DNA of 64,000 nt from contig NZ_CAJNBK010000010.1 in NCBI RefSeq assembly GCF_905220975.1, forward strand, positions 62,001 to 126,000. The letters are read 5' to 3'. The notes beneath the pieces are model-generated. The model saw nothing but the letters and a program-made list of their open reading frames with translations. It ran no database searches and was not told the DNA's origin. The DNA is from Paraburkholderia haematera. Its GTDB lineage: Bacteria > Pseudomonadota > Gammaproteobacteria > Burkholderiales > Burkholderiaceae. Shown piece by piece: positions 1 to 8,231 of this stretch (position 1 is the stretch's first letter; the number at the start of each line of letters is the position of its first letter). Position numbers and translations under genes: made by a program.

Positions 1-2
1 TG

Positions 3-320
3 ACAGCCGCGCGCGAGGCGGGTCTGATCGCCATCGAAGAAGTATTCGCCGACCGCGGCTATCGCGCCGACGGCTCGCTGGTGCCGCGCAAGGAGCCCGG
101 CGCGCTGCTCGACGACGAAGACGAGGTGCTCGAACGCACGCTCGCCATGGTGCGCGAGCGCCGCGTGCGGTCCGTGGACGGACACTGGGTGCCGCTCAAT
201 GCGCAAACCATCTGCCTGCACGGCGACGGCCCGCACGCGCTGGCGTTCGCACGGCGCATCCGCAGCGCGCTGCAGGAAGCAGGCATTGAAGTTCACGCGG
301 CCGGCGCCGCGAGCGTCTGA
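3..320 (+). CDS. pxpA: 5-oxoprolinase subunit A (LamB/YcsF family), 3' end only
   Basis: The gene enters from the left edge, and only its last 105 codons are present (frame begins at base 3, TGA at 318). The visible protein contains AIEEVFADRGY, then GSLVPRKEPGALL and a VPLNAQTICLHGDGPHA stretch near the end. This is the typical C-terminus of the LamB/YcsF family, whose Escherichia coli member PxpA acts with PxpB and PxpC in ATP-dependent opening of 5-oxoproline to glutamate in the cytoplasm. The family assignment is by pattern recognition. The DUF969/DUF979 genes that follow are frequent neighbours of pxp genes, which agrees with it. Start and N-terminus lie outside the window. Confidence 0.85.
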   Translation, partial: TAAREAGLIAIEEVFADRGYRADGSLVPRKEPGALLDDEDEVLERTLAMVRERRVRSVDGHWVPLNAQTICLHGDGPHALAFARRIRSALQEAGIEVHAAGAASV

Positions 321-383
321 TCCGCGCGTCGACCCACGCGAGCCGGACAGCGCGATTCAACCGTTGCCCAACCCCGAACCCAG

Positions 384-409
384 AACGCCCCGCTCCTTGC
401 GGGGCGTTT
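384..409 (+). terminator. Hairpin terminator after pxpA
   Basis: A perfect 10-bp stem (AACGCCCCGC / GCGGGGCGTT) closes a 5-base loop and runs into a short T stretch. It lies 63 bases after the pxpA stop, so it could end or attenuate transcription before the DUF969 gene. The T tract is short, so termination may be partial. Confidence 0.55.
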
Positions 410-438
410 GCCAGGTGCAGCACGTATTGCCGTACCCA

Positions 439-458
439 CCGTACCCGCAGTGGTACGG
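439..458 (+). other. Small RNA-level hairpin upstream of the DUF969 gene
   Basis: CCGTACC (439-445) pairs perfectly with GGTACGG (452-458) around a 6-base loop. It has no T tract and sits in the 277-base spacer between pxpA and the DUF969 gene, about 140 bases before the ATG. It could be a leader structure, but nothing else supports a function. Confidence 0.3.
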
Positions 459-597
459 CGGACAAGCAGCAGGTGCAGGTGTAGTCGAAGCAACGCGGCC
501 AGCAAGAGCCGTGGCAGCAAGACGGCGCGGGTTCCCCAGCGCCGGCCCACGTTAGCCGCCACAAGCGGCGAGGTTGAAACCCTGTTTGGAGATCCAC

Positions 598-1347
598 ATG
601 CAGACAACCGTCAGTCTATGGCCGCTCATTGGCGTGGCCGTCATCATCGTTGGCTTTTTATTACGGTTCAATCCGATGTTAATCGTGGCCGCTGCCGCGA
701 TCATCACGGGTCTGGCCGCGCACTTCCCGCCTGAAAAAATCCTCGCCGAAATCGGCACCGGCTTCATCAAGACCCGCAATATTCCGCTGATCATTCTGCT
801 GCCGCTGGCCGTGATCGGCCTGCTGGAACGGCATGGCCTGCGCGAGCGCGCCCAGGCGTGGATCGGCGGCATCAAGGCCGCGACCGCGGGGCGTTTGCTG
901 ATCGTCTACCTGCTGGTGCGCGAGCTGACCGCCGCGGTCGGTCTGACCGGTCTCGGCGGCCATCCGCAGATGGTGCGTCCACTGATCGCACCGATGGCCG
1001 AAGGCGCGACTGAAACGCGCTTCGGCAAGATCAGCGACGCGGTTCGCTTCAAGCTGCGCGCCTTCTCTGCGGCAACCGACAACGTCGGCCTGTTCTTCGG
1101 TGAAGACATCTTCGTCGCGTTCGGCGCAATTGTGCTGATGACTACCTTCCTGAAAGAAGCCGGTATCGTCGTCGAGCCGATTCACGTGGCCGTCTGGGGT
1201 ATTCCCACCGCGATCTGCGCGTTCGTCGTTCACGGCTTCCGCCTTTATCTGCTCGACCGCAGGCTCGAACGAGAACTGCGCGGCAACGCCGCAGCGAGCA
1301 GCGCCTCCGTTTCGCCGACGCAACCCGCCGCAGGAGACAAAGCATGA
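598..1347 (+). CDS. DUF969 family membrane protein
   Basis: A 249-residue integral membrane protein. Hydrophobic segments are visible near residues 5-20, 23-38, 57-75, 95-120, 160-180 and 195-215. The start was put at ATG 598 because GGAG lies 7 bases upstream; an upstream in-frame TTG is less likely. The protein resembles the DUF969 family, usually encoded beside DUF979 and near 5-oxoprolinase or pyrrolidone-carboxypeptidase genes. Its stop overlaps the next gene's start (ATGA), indicating translational coupling. Known: the pair is annotated as putative permease components. Inference from context: import of 5-oxoproline or a pyroglutamyl compound. No transport motif was recognised that proves this. 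Confidence 0.8.
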   Translation: MQTTVSLWPLIGVAVIIVGFLLRFNPMLIVAAAAIITGLAAHFPPEKILAEIGTGFIKTRNIPLIILLPLAVIGLLERHGLRERAQAWIGGIKAATAGRLLIVYLLVRELTAAVGLTGLGGHPQMVRPLIAPMAEGATETRFGKISDAVRFKLRAFSAATDNVGLFFGEDIFVAFGAIVLMTTFLKEAGIVVEPIHVAVWGIPTAICAFVVHGFRLYLLDRRLERELRGNAAASSASVSPTQPAAGDKA

Positions 1348-2300
1348 CGCTCACGATTACCTATCTGTTCTGGCTGCTGGGCGTGGTGCTGCTGGTCGTC
1401 GGCGGCATGATCGCCACGGACAAGGAGCACCCGCGCCGCTTCACCGCCGGCGGCTTCTGGATTCTTTATGCACTGATCTTCCTGATCGGCGACAAGCTGC
1501 CGCCCTCGGTGGTCGGCGTGCTGGTGATCGTGATGGCGCTGATCGCGGGTTTTGGCGGCGTGACCGCGGCCAAGCCGAAGCTGCTGTCGCTCGAAGCACG
1601 CAAGGCTAGCGCCGCACGGCTCGGCAACAAACTGTTTGTGCCTGCGCTGACGATTCCGGTCGTTACCGTGCTGATTACGTTGTCGGCCAGTCATCTGATC
1701 TTCGGCGGCATGCCGTTGATCGAGAAGGCTAACGTCACGCTGATCGGCTTCGGTATCGGCTGCGTGATCGCACTGGCGATTGCCTGCGTGCTGACGCGCG
1801 ACACGGTCGGCCAGTCGATGAAAGAGACGCGTCGCCTCGTCGATGCGTTGTCATGGGCGGCGGTGCTGCCGCAGATGCTCGGCATGCTCGGCCTCGTGTT
1901 CTCAGACGCCGGCGTAGGCAAGGCGGTCGCCCACGTCACCACGGCCTACATCAGCCTCGACTACCGGTTTGTCGCAGTGGCCGTGTACTGCATCGGCATG
2001 GCGCTCTTTACGATGGTGATGGGCAACGGATTCGCCGCATTTCCGGTGATGACGGGCGGTGTCGGTGTGCCGATTCTGGTCGGCGTGTTTCACGGCAACC
2101 CGGCGGTGATGGTTGCGATCGGCATGTTCTCGGGCTACTGCGGCACGCTGATGACACCGATGGCCGCGAACTTCAACATGGTGCCGGCGGCACTGCTGGA
2201 ATTGCCGGATAAGAACGCGGTGATCAAGGTGCAGGTGCCCACCGCGCTGACCTTGCTGGTCGTGAATATTTTCCTGCTGAATTTCCTGATGTTCTTATAG
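1344..2300 (+). CDS. DUF979 family membrane protein
   Basis: A 318-residue polytopic membrane protein of the DUF979 family, starting inside the stop codon of the DUF969 gene (ATGA overlap). It begins with a hydrophobic helix (LFWLLGVVLLVVGG) and has at least eight more hydrophobic stretches. A glycine-rich re-entrant-looking segment (MGNGFAAFPVMTGGVGVP, about residues 228-245) is followed by a conserved-looking GYCGTLMTPMAANFN region. Such features resemble secondary transporters, but the substrate is not known from the sequence. The strict overlap suggests the two DUF proteins act together, probably in one inner-membrane complex linked to the upstream pxpA function. Confidence 0.82.
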   Translation: MTLTITYLFWLLGVVLLVVGGMIATDKEHPRRFTAGGFWILYALIFLIGDKLPPSVVGVLVIVMALIAGFGGVTAAKPKLLSLEARKASAARLGNKLFVPALTIPVVTVLITLSASHLIFGGMPLIEKANVTLIGFGIGCVIALAIACVLTRDTVGQSMKETRRLVDALSWAAVLPQMLGMLGLVFSDAGVGKAVAHVTTAYISLDYRFVAVAVYCIGMALFTMVMGNGFAAFPVMTGGVGVPILVGVFHGNPAVMVAIGMFSGYCGTLMTPMAANFNMVPAALLELPDKNAVIKVQVPTALTLLVVNIFLLNFLMFL

Positions 2301-2419
2301 GAATCTTGGCTCACCGCTTCGGCTTGCATGGACAGATAACGCGTCCGGATGTGTGGGCTGAAGCGGCGGTGTGCGCCTGTGCGCAACGACGGACCGGATT
2401 AAGGCACGAGTTTCATCTG

Positions 2420-4003
2420 CTAAGGGAGGCTGCGTGGATCATCCCGCGCGCCATGTGGCCGGAAGGTTTGCTGCAAGGCCGCAGCGACCTGCTCGAGCAC
2501 GACGTCCCAGCCTCCTTGCTGCGGCTGATTGAAAAGTCGCACGCTCGAATACCAGGGGCTATCCTCCCGATCGCGCAACCAGCGCCAGCAACCCGCAAAG
2601 CGATTGAGAAGCCAAACCGGCTTGCCCATCGCGGCGGCCAGATGCGCGACCGAGGTATCGACTGAGATGACCAGGTCAAGGTTCGCGATTAGCGCGGCGG
2701 TTTCCGCAAAGTCATCAATGTCGTCCATCCAGCTTGTCAAACAGGCTTCCATTGCCGGCTCGGGAAGCTTCGCCGGATCGTCAGTCTTTTGCAGACTGAT
2801 CCAGCGTATGTGTGGCATGGCGAGGAGCGGCGCAAATTGCGCAGACCTGATGCTGCGCACTTTGTCCTCGCTGGAATTCGAATGGCCTCCGGCCCACACC
2901 ACGCCTACGCGCGGCAGACCGGGGTTCGGCAACGCAGCCAGTCGGGCATGCCACCAGGCAGCACGCCCGGGATCGGCATACAGATAGGTGAAGGCTGGAA
3001 CGTTTTCCAACCGCGTACCGAACGCCATGGGCAGCGACATCAGAGGGCAATACCAGTCCCACTCTTCAAAATTGGGCTCGACATTGTCGAGCACCACGAC
3101 GCCAGGCCAGCGCTGGCCGAACGACTGCTCGTAAAGACGCTTCAAGGGCCGCGGACAGATGTAGCCGACCTGCGAAAAATGGTTGAGCGCCAATGGCAGA
3201 TAGCGCACGAACTGCAGGCTGTCACCAAAACCCTGCTCATGAAAAACCAGCAAGCGCGGGGCACGAACCGGCATGCCCTCCGCGCGACGTGTGGCCCCCG
3301 GATTTTCGCCCCTCCATTGCGGCAGCGGAACGTCCGGAGGTTCCGGTGTGGAACGTCCTTGTTCATCGACCATGTTGACCCAGCGATCTTCGAACAAAGG
3401 CCACGCTTCCTCATATTTGCCCGCGGCCAGCAAGACGGTGCCAAGACTGACGCGAACGCCGAGAGAAGTCGGATCGAGTGTAATGGCGCGCCGGAGATGT
3501 CGCTCGGCATCCCCGAGGGCACCGAGATTCTTGACGACATCGCCCAGCCTCTTGTGTACCAGTTGATGGTCCGGTTCGAGTTCGAGCACCCTGCGGTAGG
3601 AATGCGCTGCGTCTTCGTAGTGTCCCTGTATCTGCAACGCCAGCGCCAGAAAGTAATTGAGCGACGGTAAGTCGGGTTGAAGCGCAAGGCCCCGTTGGGC
3701 CGTTTGTATGGCGTTTGCGGTGGCACCCAATCTGATCTGAATAAAGCACAGCAAATTGTATGAGGTCGGATCGGGTTGGGCCTCGATCGCGCGCTCGATC
3801 CAGCTTTGAGCCGACTCCAACTGCGTCGACTCGAACGCCAACACGCCGTATGAGTACAGGGCTCGAACATGCTGCGGATCTCGCGCAAGGATTCGGTCCA
3901 GGAGTCGCTTCGCCAGGTCAACATTGCCTGCTCGACGAGCTTGATCGGCCTCGTTGTACAAAGTTGTAATCTCGTCGGGCGTCAAGGAGAAGGGGATTAG
4001 CAT
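2420..4003 (-). CDS. TPR-repeat protein with heptosyltransferase-like C-terminal domain
   Basis: About 527 residues. The N-terminal half carries four to five TPR-type repeats (for example AQSWIERAIEAQPDPTSYNL and ALQIQGHYEDAAHSYRRVLE). The C-terminal half begins near LLVFHEQGFGDSLQFVRYLP and ends in a family-9-like signature, NLDLVISVDTSVAHLAAAMG, typical of nucleotide-sugar-binding regions of ADP-heptose:LPS heptosyltransferases. It may glycosylate a protein or sugar acceptor; the acceptor is unknown. The start is uncertain: ATG 4003 fits the domain start, but ATG 4024 and a TTG at 4153 are open and none has a clear ribosome site. It diverges from a second protein of identical architecture, so the two may be paralogues. 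Confidence 0.78.
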   Translation of the reverse strand: MLIPFSLTPDEITTLYNEADQARRAGNVDLAKRLLDRILARDPQHVRALYSYGVLAFESTQLESAQSWIERAIEAQPDPTSYNLLCFIQIRLGATANAIQTAQRGLALQPDLPSLNYFLALALQIQGHYEDAAHSYRRVLELEPDHQLVHKRLGDVVKNLGALGDAERHLRRAITLDPTSLGVRVSLGTVLLAAGKYEEAWPLFEDRWVNMVDEQGRSTPEPPDVPLPQWRGENPGATRRAEGMPVRAPRLLVFHEQGFGDSLQFVRYLPLALNHFSQVGYICPRPLKRLYEQSFGQRWPGVVVLDNVEPNFEEWDWYCPLMSLPMAFGTRLENVPAFTYLYADPGRAAWWHARLAALPNPGLPRVGVVWAGGHSNSSEDKVRSIRSAQFAPLLAMPHIRWISLQKTDDPAKLPEPAMEACLTSWMDDIDDFAETAALIANLDLVISVDTSVAHLAAAMGKPVWLLNRFAGCWRWLRDREDSPWYSSVRLFNQPQQGGWDVVLEQVAAALQQTFRPHGARDDPRSLP

Positions 4004-4398
4004 GGCGGGCGGGAGGGTGTACATTGGGTGTACGTTGGGTGGCCAATCCGGCGACCACGGCGGTTGACGTCGAATCGGCGATTTCTGACCTGAGTCAGAG
4101 ATAGATGCTGCGCGGGATGCAACGGGGATGCCCGAGTTGAATCGGGGCTTCAATTGTGGGTGCCGCGTGGCGGCCGGTCTCTAGGACCACTCCGAAACGC
4201 CCGGCGGGAGACAAGCGGGATTGCACAGGCGCGAGGTTCGCGAATCAGGCAGGCGGTTCCGCCCGGACCAAAATGAATTAGCCAATTTAAGATGCGTCCG
4301 ATCGTCAGCAAAACGGCTGGAACATAAGCTGGTGGATGGTTTCCCATCCACATGCGCCGGCGCGCAACGCGCCGCCAGCGCCTTCCAGCAGGTCCCTC
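4004..4398. other. Intergenic region between divergent TPR genes
   Basis: About 395 bases between two divergently read genes, so promoters for both should lie here. A direct repeat TTGGGTG-TACG-TTGGGTG is visible near 4025-4042. No convincing -35/-10 pair, operator or RNA gene was found. The uncertain starts of both flanking genes may place part of it inside coding sequence. Confidence 0.4.
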
Positions 4399-6204
4399 AT
4401 GGAACATCAATCCCACCCTGACGCCGCAAACGCCGGCACGCCGCCCTCCGCTTATCTCACCTCGCTGATCGACGCCGCGCTCGAAGCACACCAGGCCGGC
4501 CGCCTCGATGCCGCCGAGCCGTTCTACCGCGAAGCCCTCGCGCTCGATCCCGTGCATGCCAAAGCGCTGCATTACTTCGGCGTGCTGCAACACCAGCGCG
4601 GCGACCATGTCTACGCCGCCGAGTTGATGAGCGAATCGCTCAAACTCGATCGTACTGACGCCGCCTGCTGGAGCAATCGCGGCCTCGTCGCGGCGGCGCT
4701 CGGCCATCGCGAAGAAGCGATGATCTGCTACGACCAGGCGTTGCAGTTGCAGCCGGATTTCGCCGACGCGCGCAACAACTTCGGCGTCGCGCTGCAAGCG
4801 CAAGGCGCGCTCGAAGAGGCGATCGGGCAATACCAGTTGGCTTTGATAGCGAATCCGTCGATGGCCGACGGGTATCTGAACCTCGGCACCGCGCTGAGCA
4901 AGCTCGGTCGCCACCACGACGCACTGGCCTGCTATCAGACAGCGCTGTCGCTCGATCCGCAATCGGCGGCGGCGCATTTCAACGCGGGTAATGCACACAA
5001 TGCGCAGGGCGATCACGCTGCGGCCATCGCCAGTTTCGAACAGGCTCTGGCACTGCACGGCGATTATGCGGAGGCGCACATCAACCTGGGCAGCCTGATC
5101 GGCAAGCGTGGCGACTACGCGGGCGCCGAAGCGCAGTATCGCCGTGCGGTCGCACTCAAGCCGAACCCGACGAATCTGGTTTGCCTCGGTGGATCGCTCG
5201 GCGCGCAAGGCCGTCTGGATGAAGAGGAAGGTTTCTATCGCCAGGCACTAACACTCGACGCCAACTACGCGGACGCGCATCAAAACCTCGCATGGCTGTT
5301 GCTCAAACGCGGCGATTTCAAACAGGGCTGGGCGGAATTTGCGAAGCGCTGGCGCAGGAGCGACTACGAGGCGATCGCCGTGCCGGATGTTGCCGAGTGG
5401 CAAGGCGAGCCGCTCGACGGGCGCCGACTGTTGCTGGTCGGCGAACAGGGTTTCGGCGACCACTTCCAGTTTCTGCGCTACGCACGTGTGCTCGAGCAAC
5501 TCGGCGCCACTGTCGATATCTGTGTACGCGAACCGCTGCTGCCGCTGGTCGGGCGCATTCCGGGCGTGCATCGCGCGTTCGGTGGCACGCCTGACAGCCA
5601 GTACGATTTCTGGGTGCCAATGATGAGCGTGCCGTCGTGCCTCAGCACCGACCTGTCGACCATTCCCGCGGAGGTGCCGTATATGTTCGCCGACAAGGCA
5701 AAGGTCAAGACGTGGCGCAAGCGGGTGGACGCAGCCGGCAAAGCAAAATGCAAAGTGGGTCTCGTGTGGTCCGGCAGCCCGACGTTTGGCAATGACCGTT
5801 ATCGCTCGATGACATTGGCCGACCTGAGCACGCTAAGCGAGTCGAAAGACGTCGCGTGGTACGCGCTGCAGAAGGGCCCGGCGCACGCTCAGTTGGCTGA
5901 TGCGCCCGAAGCGTTCCGCGCCCACGATTTCACCGCCGATCTGCACAACTTCGACGACACGGCCGCGCTCATCATGAATCTCGATCTGGTGATTGCCGTG
6001 GACACCGGCGTGGCGCATCTGGCCGCCGCGCTCGGCAAGCCGGTGTGGGTCTTGCTGCCCGCGAACTCCGACTGGCGCTGGCTCGAAGCGCGCAGCGATT
6101 CGCCGTGGTATCCGTCGATGAAATTGTTCCGGCAGACCGCGTTGGGCGATTGGGCGCCGGTGGTCAAACGTGTGTCGGACGAACTACGCGACGGCAGTCT
6201 ATAA
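4399..6204 (+). CDS. TPR-repeat protein with glycosyltransferase-family-9-like C-terminus
   Basis: About 601 residues. At least eight consecutive TPR units occupy roughly residues 10-320 (GRLDAAEPFYREALALDP, GHREEAMICYDQALQLQP, GRHHDALACYQTALSLDP and others). The C-terminal half has LLLVGEQGFGDHFQFLRYAR, VGLVWSGSPTFGNDRYRSM and NLDLVIAVDTGVAHLAAALG, the last resembling the nucleotide-sugar-binding signature of heptosyltransferases. The layout recalls SPINDLY/OGT-like bacterial proteins that modify proteins through TPR-guided recognition; that role is inference. ATG 4399 has AGGT a few bases upstream and was chosen over ATG 4336, which is also possible. No operon partner follows; brnA runs the other way 86 bases downstream. 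Confidence 0.8.
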   Translation: MEHQSHPDAANAGTPPSAYLTSLIDAALEAHQAGRLDAAEPFYREALALDPVHAKALHYFGVLQHQRGDHVYAAELMSESLKLDRTDAACWSNRGLVAAALGHREEAMICYDQALQLQPDFADARNNFGVALQAQGALEEAIGQYQLALIANPSMADGYLNLGTALSKLGRHHDALACYQTALSLDPQSAAAHFNAGNAHNAQGDHAAAIASFEQALALHGDYAEAHINLGSLIGKRGDYAGAEAQYRRAVALKPNPTNLVCLGGSLGAQGRLDEEEGFYRQALTLDANYADAHQNLAWLLLKRGDFKQGWAEFAKRWRRSDYEAIAVPDVAEWQGEPLDGRRLLLVGEQGFGDHFQFLRYARVLEQLGATVDICVREPLLPLVGRIPGVHRAFGGTPDSQYDFWVPMMSVPSCLSTDLSTIPAEVPYMFADKAKVKTWRKRVDAAGKAKCKVGLVWSGSPTFGNDRYRSMTLADLSTLSESKDVAWYALQKGPAHAQLADAPEAFRAHDFTADLHNFDDTAALIMNLDLVIAVDTGVAHLAAALGKPVWVLLPANSDWRWLEARSDSPWYPSMKLFRQTALGDWAPVVKRVSDELRDGSL

Positions 6205-6290
6205 AGTCTTCGCTGTGCAGAATTCAGGCGTTCTTGCGCAGCGCCTTTTCAACCCATTCATGCGCAGACAGAACGCCGCAGCGCCGCGCC

Positions 6291-6548
6291 TTAGGAACGA
6301 CGACGCTGCTGCGCCAGCATGTAGGCGCGCAACAATTTGTTGATGCGCGTCTGATAGCCCGCCCCCTGCCCTTTGAACCACTCCAGCACGTCCGCATCCA
6401 GGCGCATCGTTACAGCCTGCTTCGGCGGAACGTGCAACTCAGCCCGGTCAAAAAAATCGTCGCCCAATTCAGGCACGTCGCTTGTGTCGATTTGCGCGTC
6501 GCCGGCCTTTGCAAGCCGCTTCCAGTCGGTTCCTGATGTTTTACCCAT
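6291..6548 (-). CDS. brnA: BrnA-type antitoxin
   Basis: A basic-tailed 85-residue protein with the BrnA look: LGDDFFDRAELHVPPKQAVT followed by a ribbon-helix-helix-like segment, MRLDADVLEWFKGQGAGYQT, and RINKLLRAYM. BrnA antitoxins bind and neutralise the BrnT ribonuclease toxin and repress their own promoter as a dimer. ATG 6548 was chosen because AGAGGCG lies just upstream; a longer in-frame reading to 6587 lacks such a site. It lies 51 bases after brnT on the same strand, giving the usual toxin-first order of brnTA modules. Confidence 0.88.
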   Translation of the reverse strand: MGKTSGTDWKRLAKAGDAQIDTSDVPELGDDFFDRAELHVPPKQAVTMRLDADVLEWFKGQGAGYQTRINKLLRAYMLAQQRRRS

Positions 6549-6599
6549 AATTTCGCCTCTGCTCGTTTTCAGCCATTCCAACGCCACCCACGGTGCCAG

Positions 6600-6878
6600 T
6601 CAATTCCACACGCTGTACTTGTAGCGTTTCACCTCATGCCTAGTCGCCTTGCGGGCCGAGATGATACGGATCACATCCGCACTGCGTTCAACGTACACCA
6701 CCACGCCTACGATGGCGGCCATCCAGCCTAGCGCGACCCAGCGATCTTCACCGTAGTCTTCCCGCTGATCTATCGCCGTCAGCACCGGATGATCGAACAC
6801 GTCGACGGCATCTCTGAAGTCGATGCCATGTTTATGAATGTTGATTTGATTCTTGACTTCGTCCCATTCAAACCGCAC
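6600..6878 (-). CDS. brnT: BrnT-type ribonuclease toxin
   Basis: A 92-residue BrnT/DUF497 protein with the canonical start FEWDEVKNQINIHKHGIDFR, the middle YGEDRWVALGWM and an ISARKATRHEVKRY end. BrnT toxins are RelE-fold ribonucleases that stop translation. The start chosen is GTG 6878 (reads M/V-RFEWDEVKN). It has AGGTG upstream and matches the family's N-terminus. An ATG at 6905 also opens the frame but lies upstream of the +1 predicted from the promoter at 6908-6936. All residues conserved in active members could not be checked by alignment. Confidence 0.87.
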   Translation of the reverse strand: MRFEWDEVKNQINIHKHGIDFRDAVDVFDHPVLTAIDQREDYGEDRWVALGWMAAIVGVVVYVERSADVIRIISARKATRHEVKRYKYSVWN

Positions 6879-6907
6879 ACAGCACCTGTATTGACGTCTG
6901 TACATAC

Positions 6908-6936
6908 ATCATAGCACGCATGAGTAGCTATGTCCG
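6908..6936 (-). promoter_or_regulatory. Likely promoter of brnTA
   Basis: On the minus strand CGGACA (-35) and TATGAT (-10) are separated by exactly 17 bases. The predicted start site is near 6901, giving a short leader to the GTG at 6878. Downstream TGTATGTACA is an imperfect palindrome that could be part of the BrnA operator. The site is seen in the sequence; its activity is inference. Confidence 0.55.
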
Positions 6937-7079
6937 CGTGAGCCGCGAGCAGTTTGCGGCGCACGTCAACGTCGGACTGGTTGTTCAAATACCGGTTCCT
7001 ATTCTGGCCGGACGGCCTACCCCGGTTCGGACTGTGGCCGGCCACTCCGTGCGTGTCTCACGCAAGGCTGGGACGAATC

Positions 7080-8231
7080 TCACCCCGCATCCACCACGAA
7101 CCCGTGCTGGCGCAAAAGCTGCAGCACACCCTTGCGGCCGCCCAGATGCAATGCGCCGATCGCCACGAACACCGGCTTGTTCGGCCCGGCGATCAGCAGC
7201 ATCCGTGACACGAAGCGGCGGTTGCGCTCGTACACGATCTTGTTGTCGATCTGATCGGAGATGCGCTTGTCGCGCGCCAGTTTTTCGGACTTCGCGGTTT
7301 GCCAGGCCGCGATCGCATCGGCATCCCCCACTCGCCACAGCCGATGCAGCGCCTTCACATCGTCGACGTTTTCCGCGGGCGTCTGCACCAGGTCTTGTGC
7401 GAGCATTTCGCGTTGCTGCGCAAGCGTGAGTCCGGTGAACGCGCGCATCTGCTGCGGCAAGGTCTCGAGACCAACGATCTTGCCGCGCGTCCTGATGTAC
7501 ACGTTCTGCAATTGCGCTTCCGTGCCGTACTCGGTCTGCAAGCCGGCACTCAACGAATCGTAGGTTTCGACCACGAGAGACGCGAGCCACGGCCGCATCT
7601 TCTTGATCTCATCCAGCGCCGCGGGATTGCCACGCAGGCGTAAGTCCAGCTTGTGCCACAACGGCTCGGGCAGCAGGCCCGGCAGACAGTCACGCCGGCA
7701 GACGCCGTACTTCGACACATCGTCTTGCGAGACCAGCAGTTCGTCGGGCGAGAGTTCGAGCGCCAGCGTCGGCGAAGCCACGAGCGCGCCGAGGATCGGC
7801 GCGCGGAACGGCTGCCCGGGAGGATAGTCGGCGGGGTCCCCAACGTGCAACGTGCCGAGCACATAGATAGTCGTAGTGCCGCGCGTCGCGACATAGAACG
7901 GCATGCGCGCCGGTTGCATGCGCACCGGGCCGCTCGCCATGGTGCCCGGCGTGGCGGGCGGCGGATTGAAGCCCGGCAAGGTGGCGCGTGGCGGTGCCGG
8001 CAGATTGGGCACCGGCAGCGCCGGCCGCCCCGCCTGAGCAGGCGCATTGGCAGCCGCCCCGGCGGCATAAGCGACGCCGATCAGCCCCGCGCCCGGGTGA
8101 AAAACAGAACAAACGCCGAGGAGCACGGCACCAGTCAGTGCGCGCGCTCCCCAGCGCCGCGCAAAAGCAGCGTGGCAGCCGCCATCACGCGAGCGGCGCG
8201 TAAGACGACGCGCCGCCACTGCATCAGGCAT
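7080..8231 (-). CDS. TraB/GumN (PrgY-like) family protein
   Basis: About 383 residues. An N-terminal hydrophobic segment (ALTGAVLLGVCSVF...GVAYA) suggests a signal peptide, then comes a Pro/Ala-rich linker. The TraB/GumN domain has the early motif IYVLGTLHVGDPADYP, ELSPDELLVSQ, and the closing VAIGALHLGGRKGVLQLLRQHG. Members are thought to be periplasmic metal-dependent enzymes related to the erythromycin-esterase/Tiki protease fold; the substrate here is unknown. ATG 8231 overlaps the dppF stop by 8 bases and follows a GGAGG, so it is translationally coupled to the dipeptide transporter operon. That hints at a role in peptide handling, which is inference. Confidence 0.82.
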   Translation of the reverse strand: MPDAVAARRLTRRSRDGGCHAAFARRWGARALTGAVLLGVCSVFHPGAGLIGVAYAAGAAANAPAQAGRPALPVPNLPAPPRATLPGFNPPPATPGTMASGPVRMQPARMPFYVATRGTTTIYVLGTLHVGDPADYPPGQPFRAPILGALVASPTLALELSPDELLVSQDDVSKYGVCRRDCLPGLLPEPLWHKLDLRLRGNPAALDEIKKMRPWLASLVVETYDSLSAGLQTEYGTEAQLQNVYIRTRGKIVGLETLPQQMRAFTGLTLAQQREMLAQDLVQTPAENVDDVKALHRLWRVGDADAIAAWQTAKSEKLARDKRISDQIDNKIVYERNRRFVSRMLLIAGPNKPVFVAIGALHLGGRKGVLQLLRQHGFVVDAG

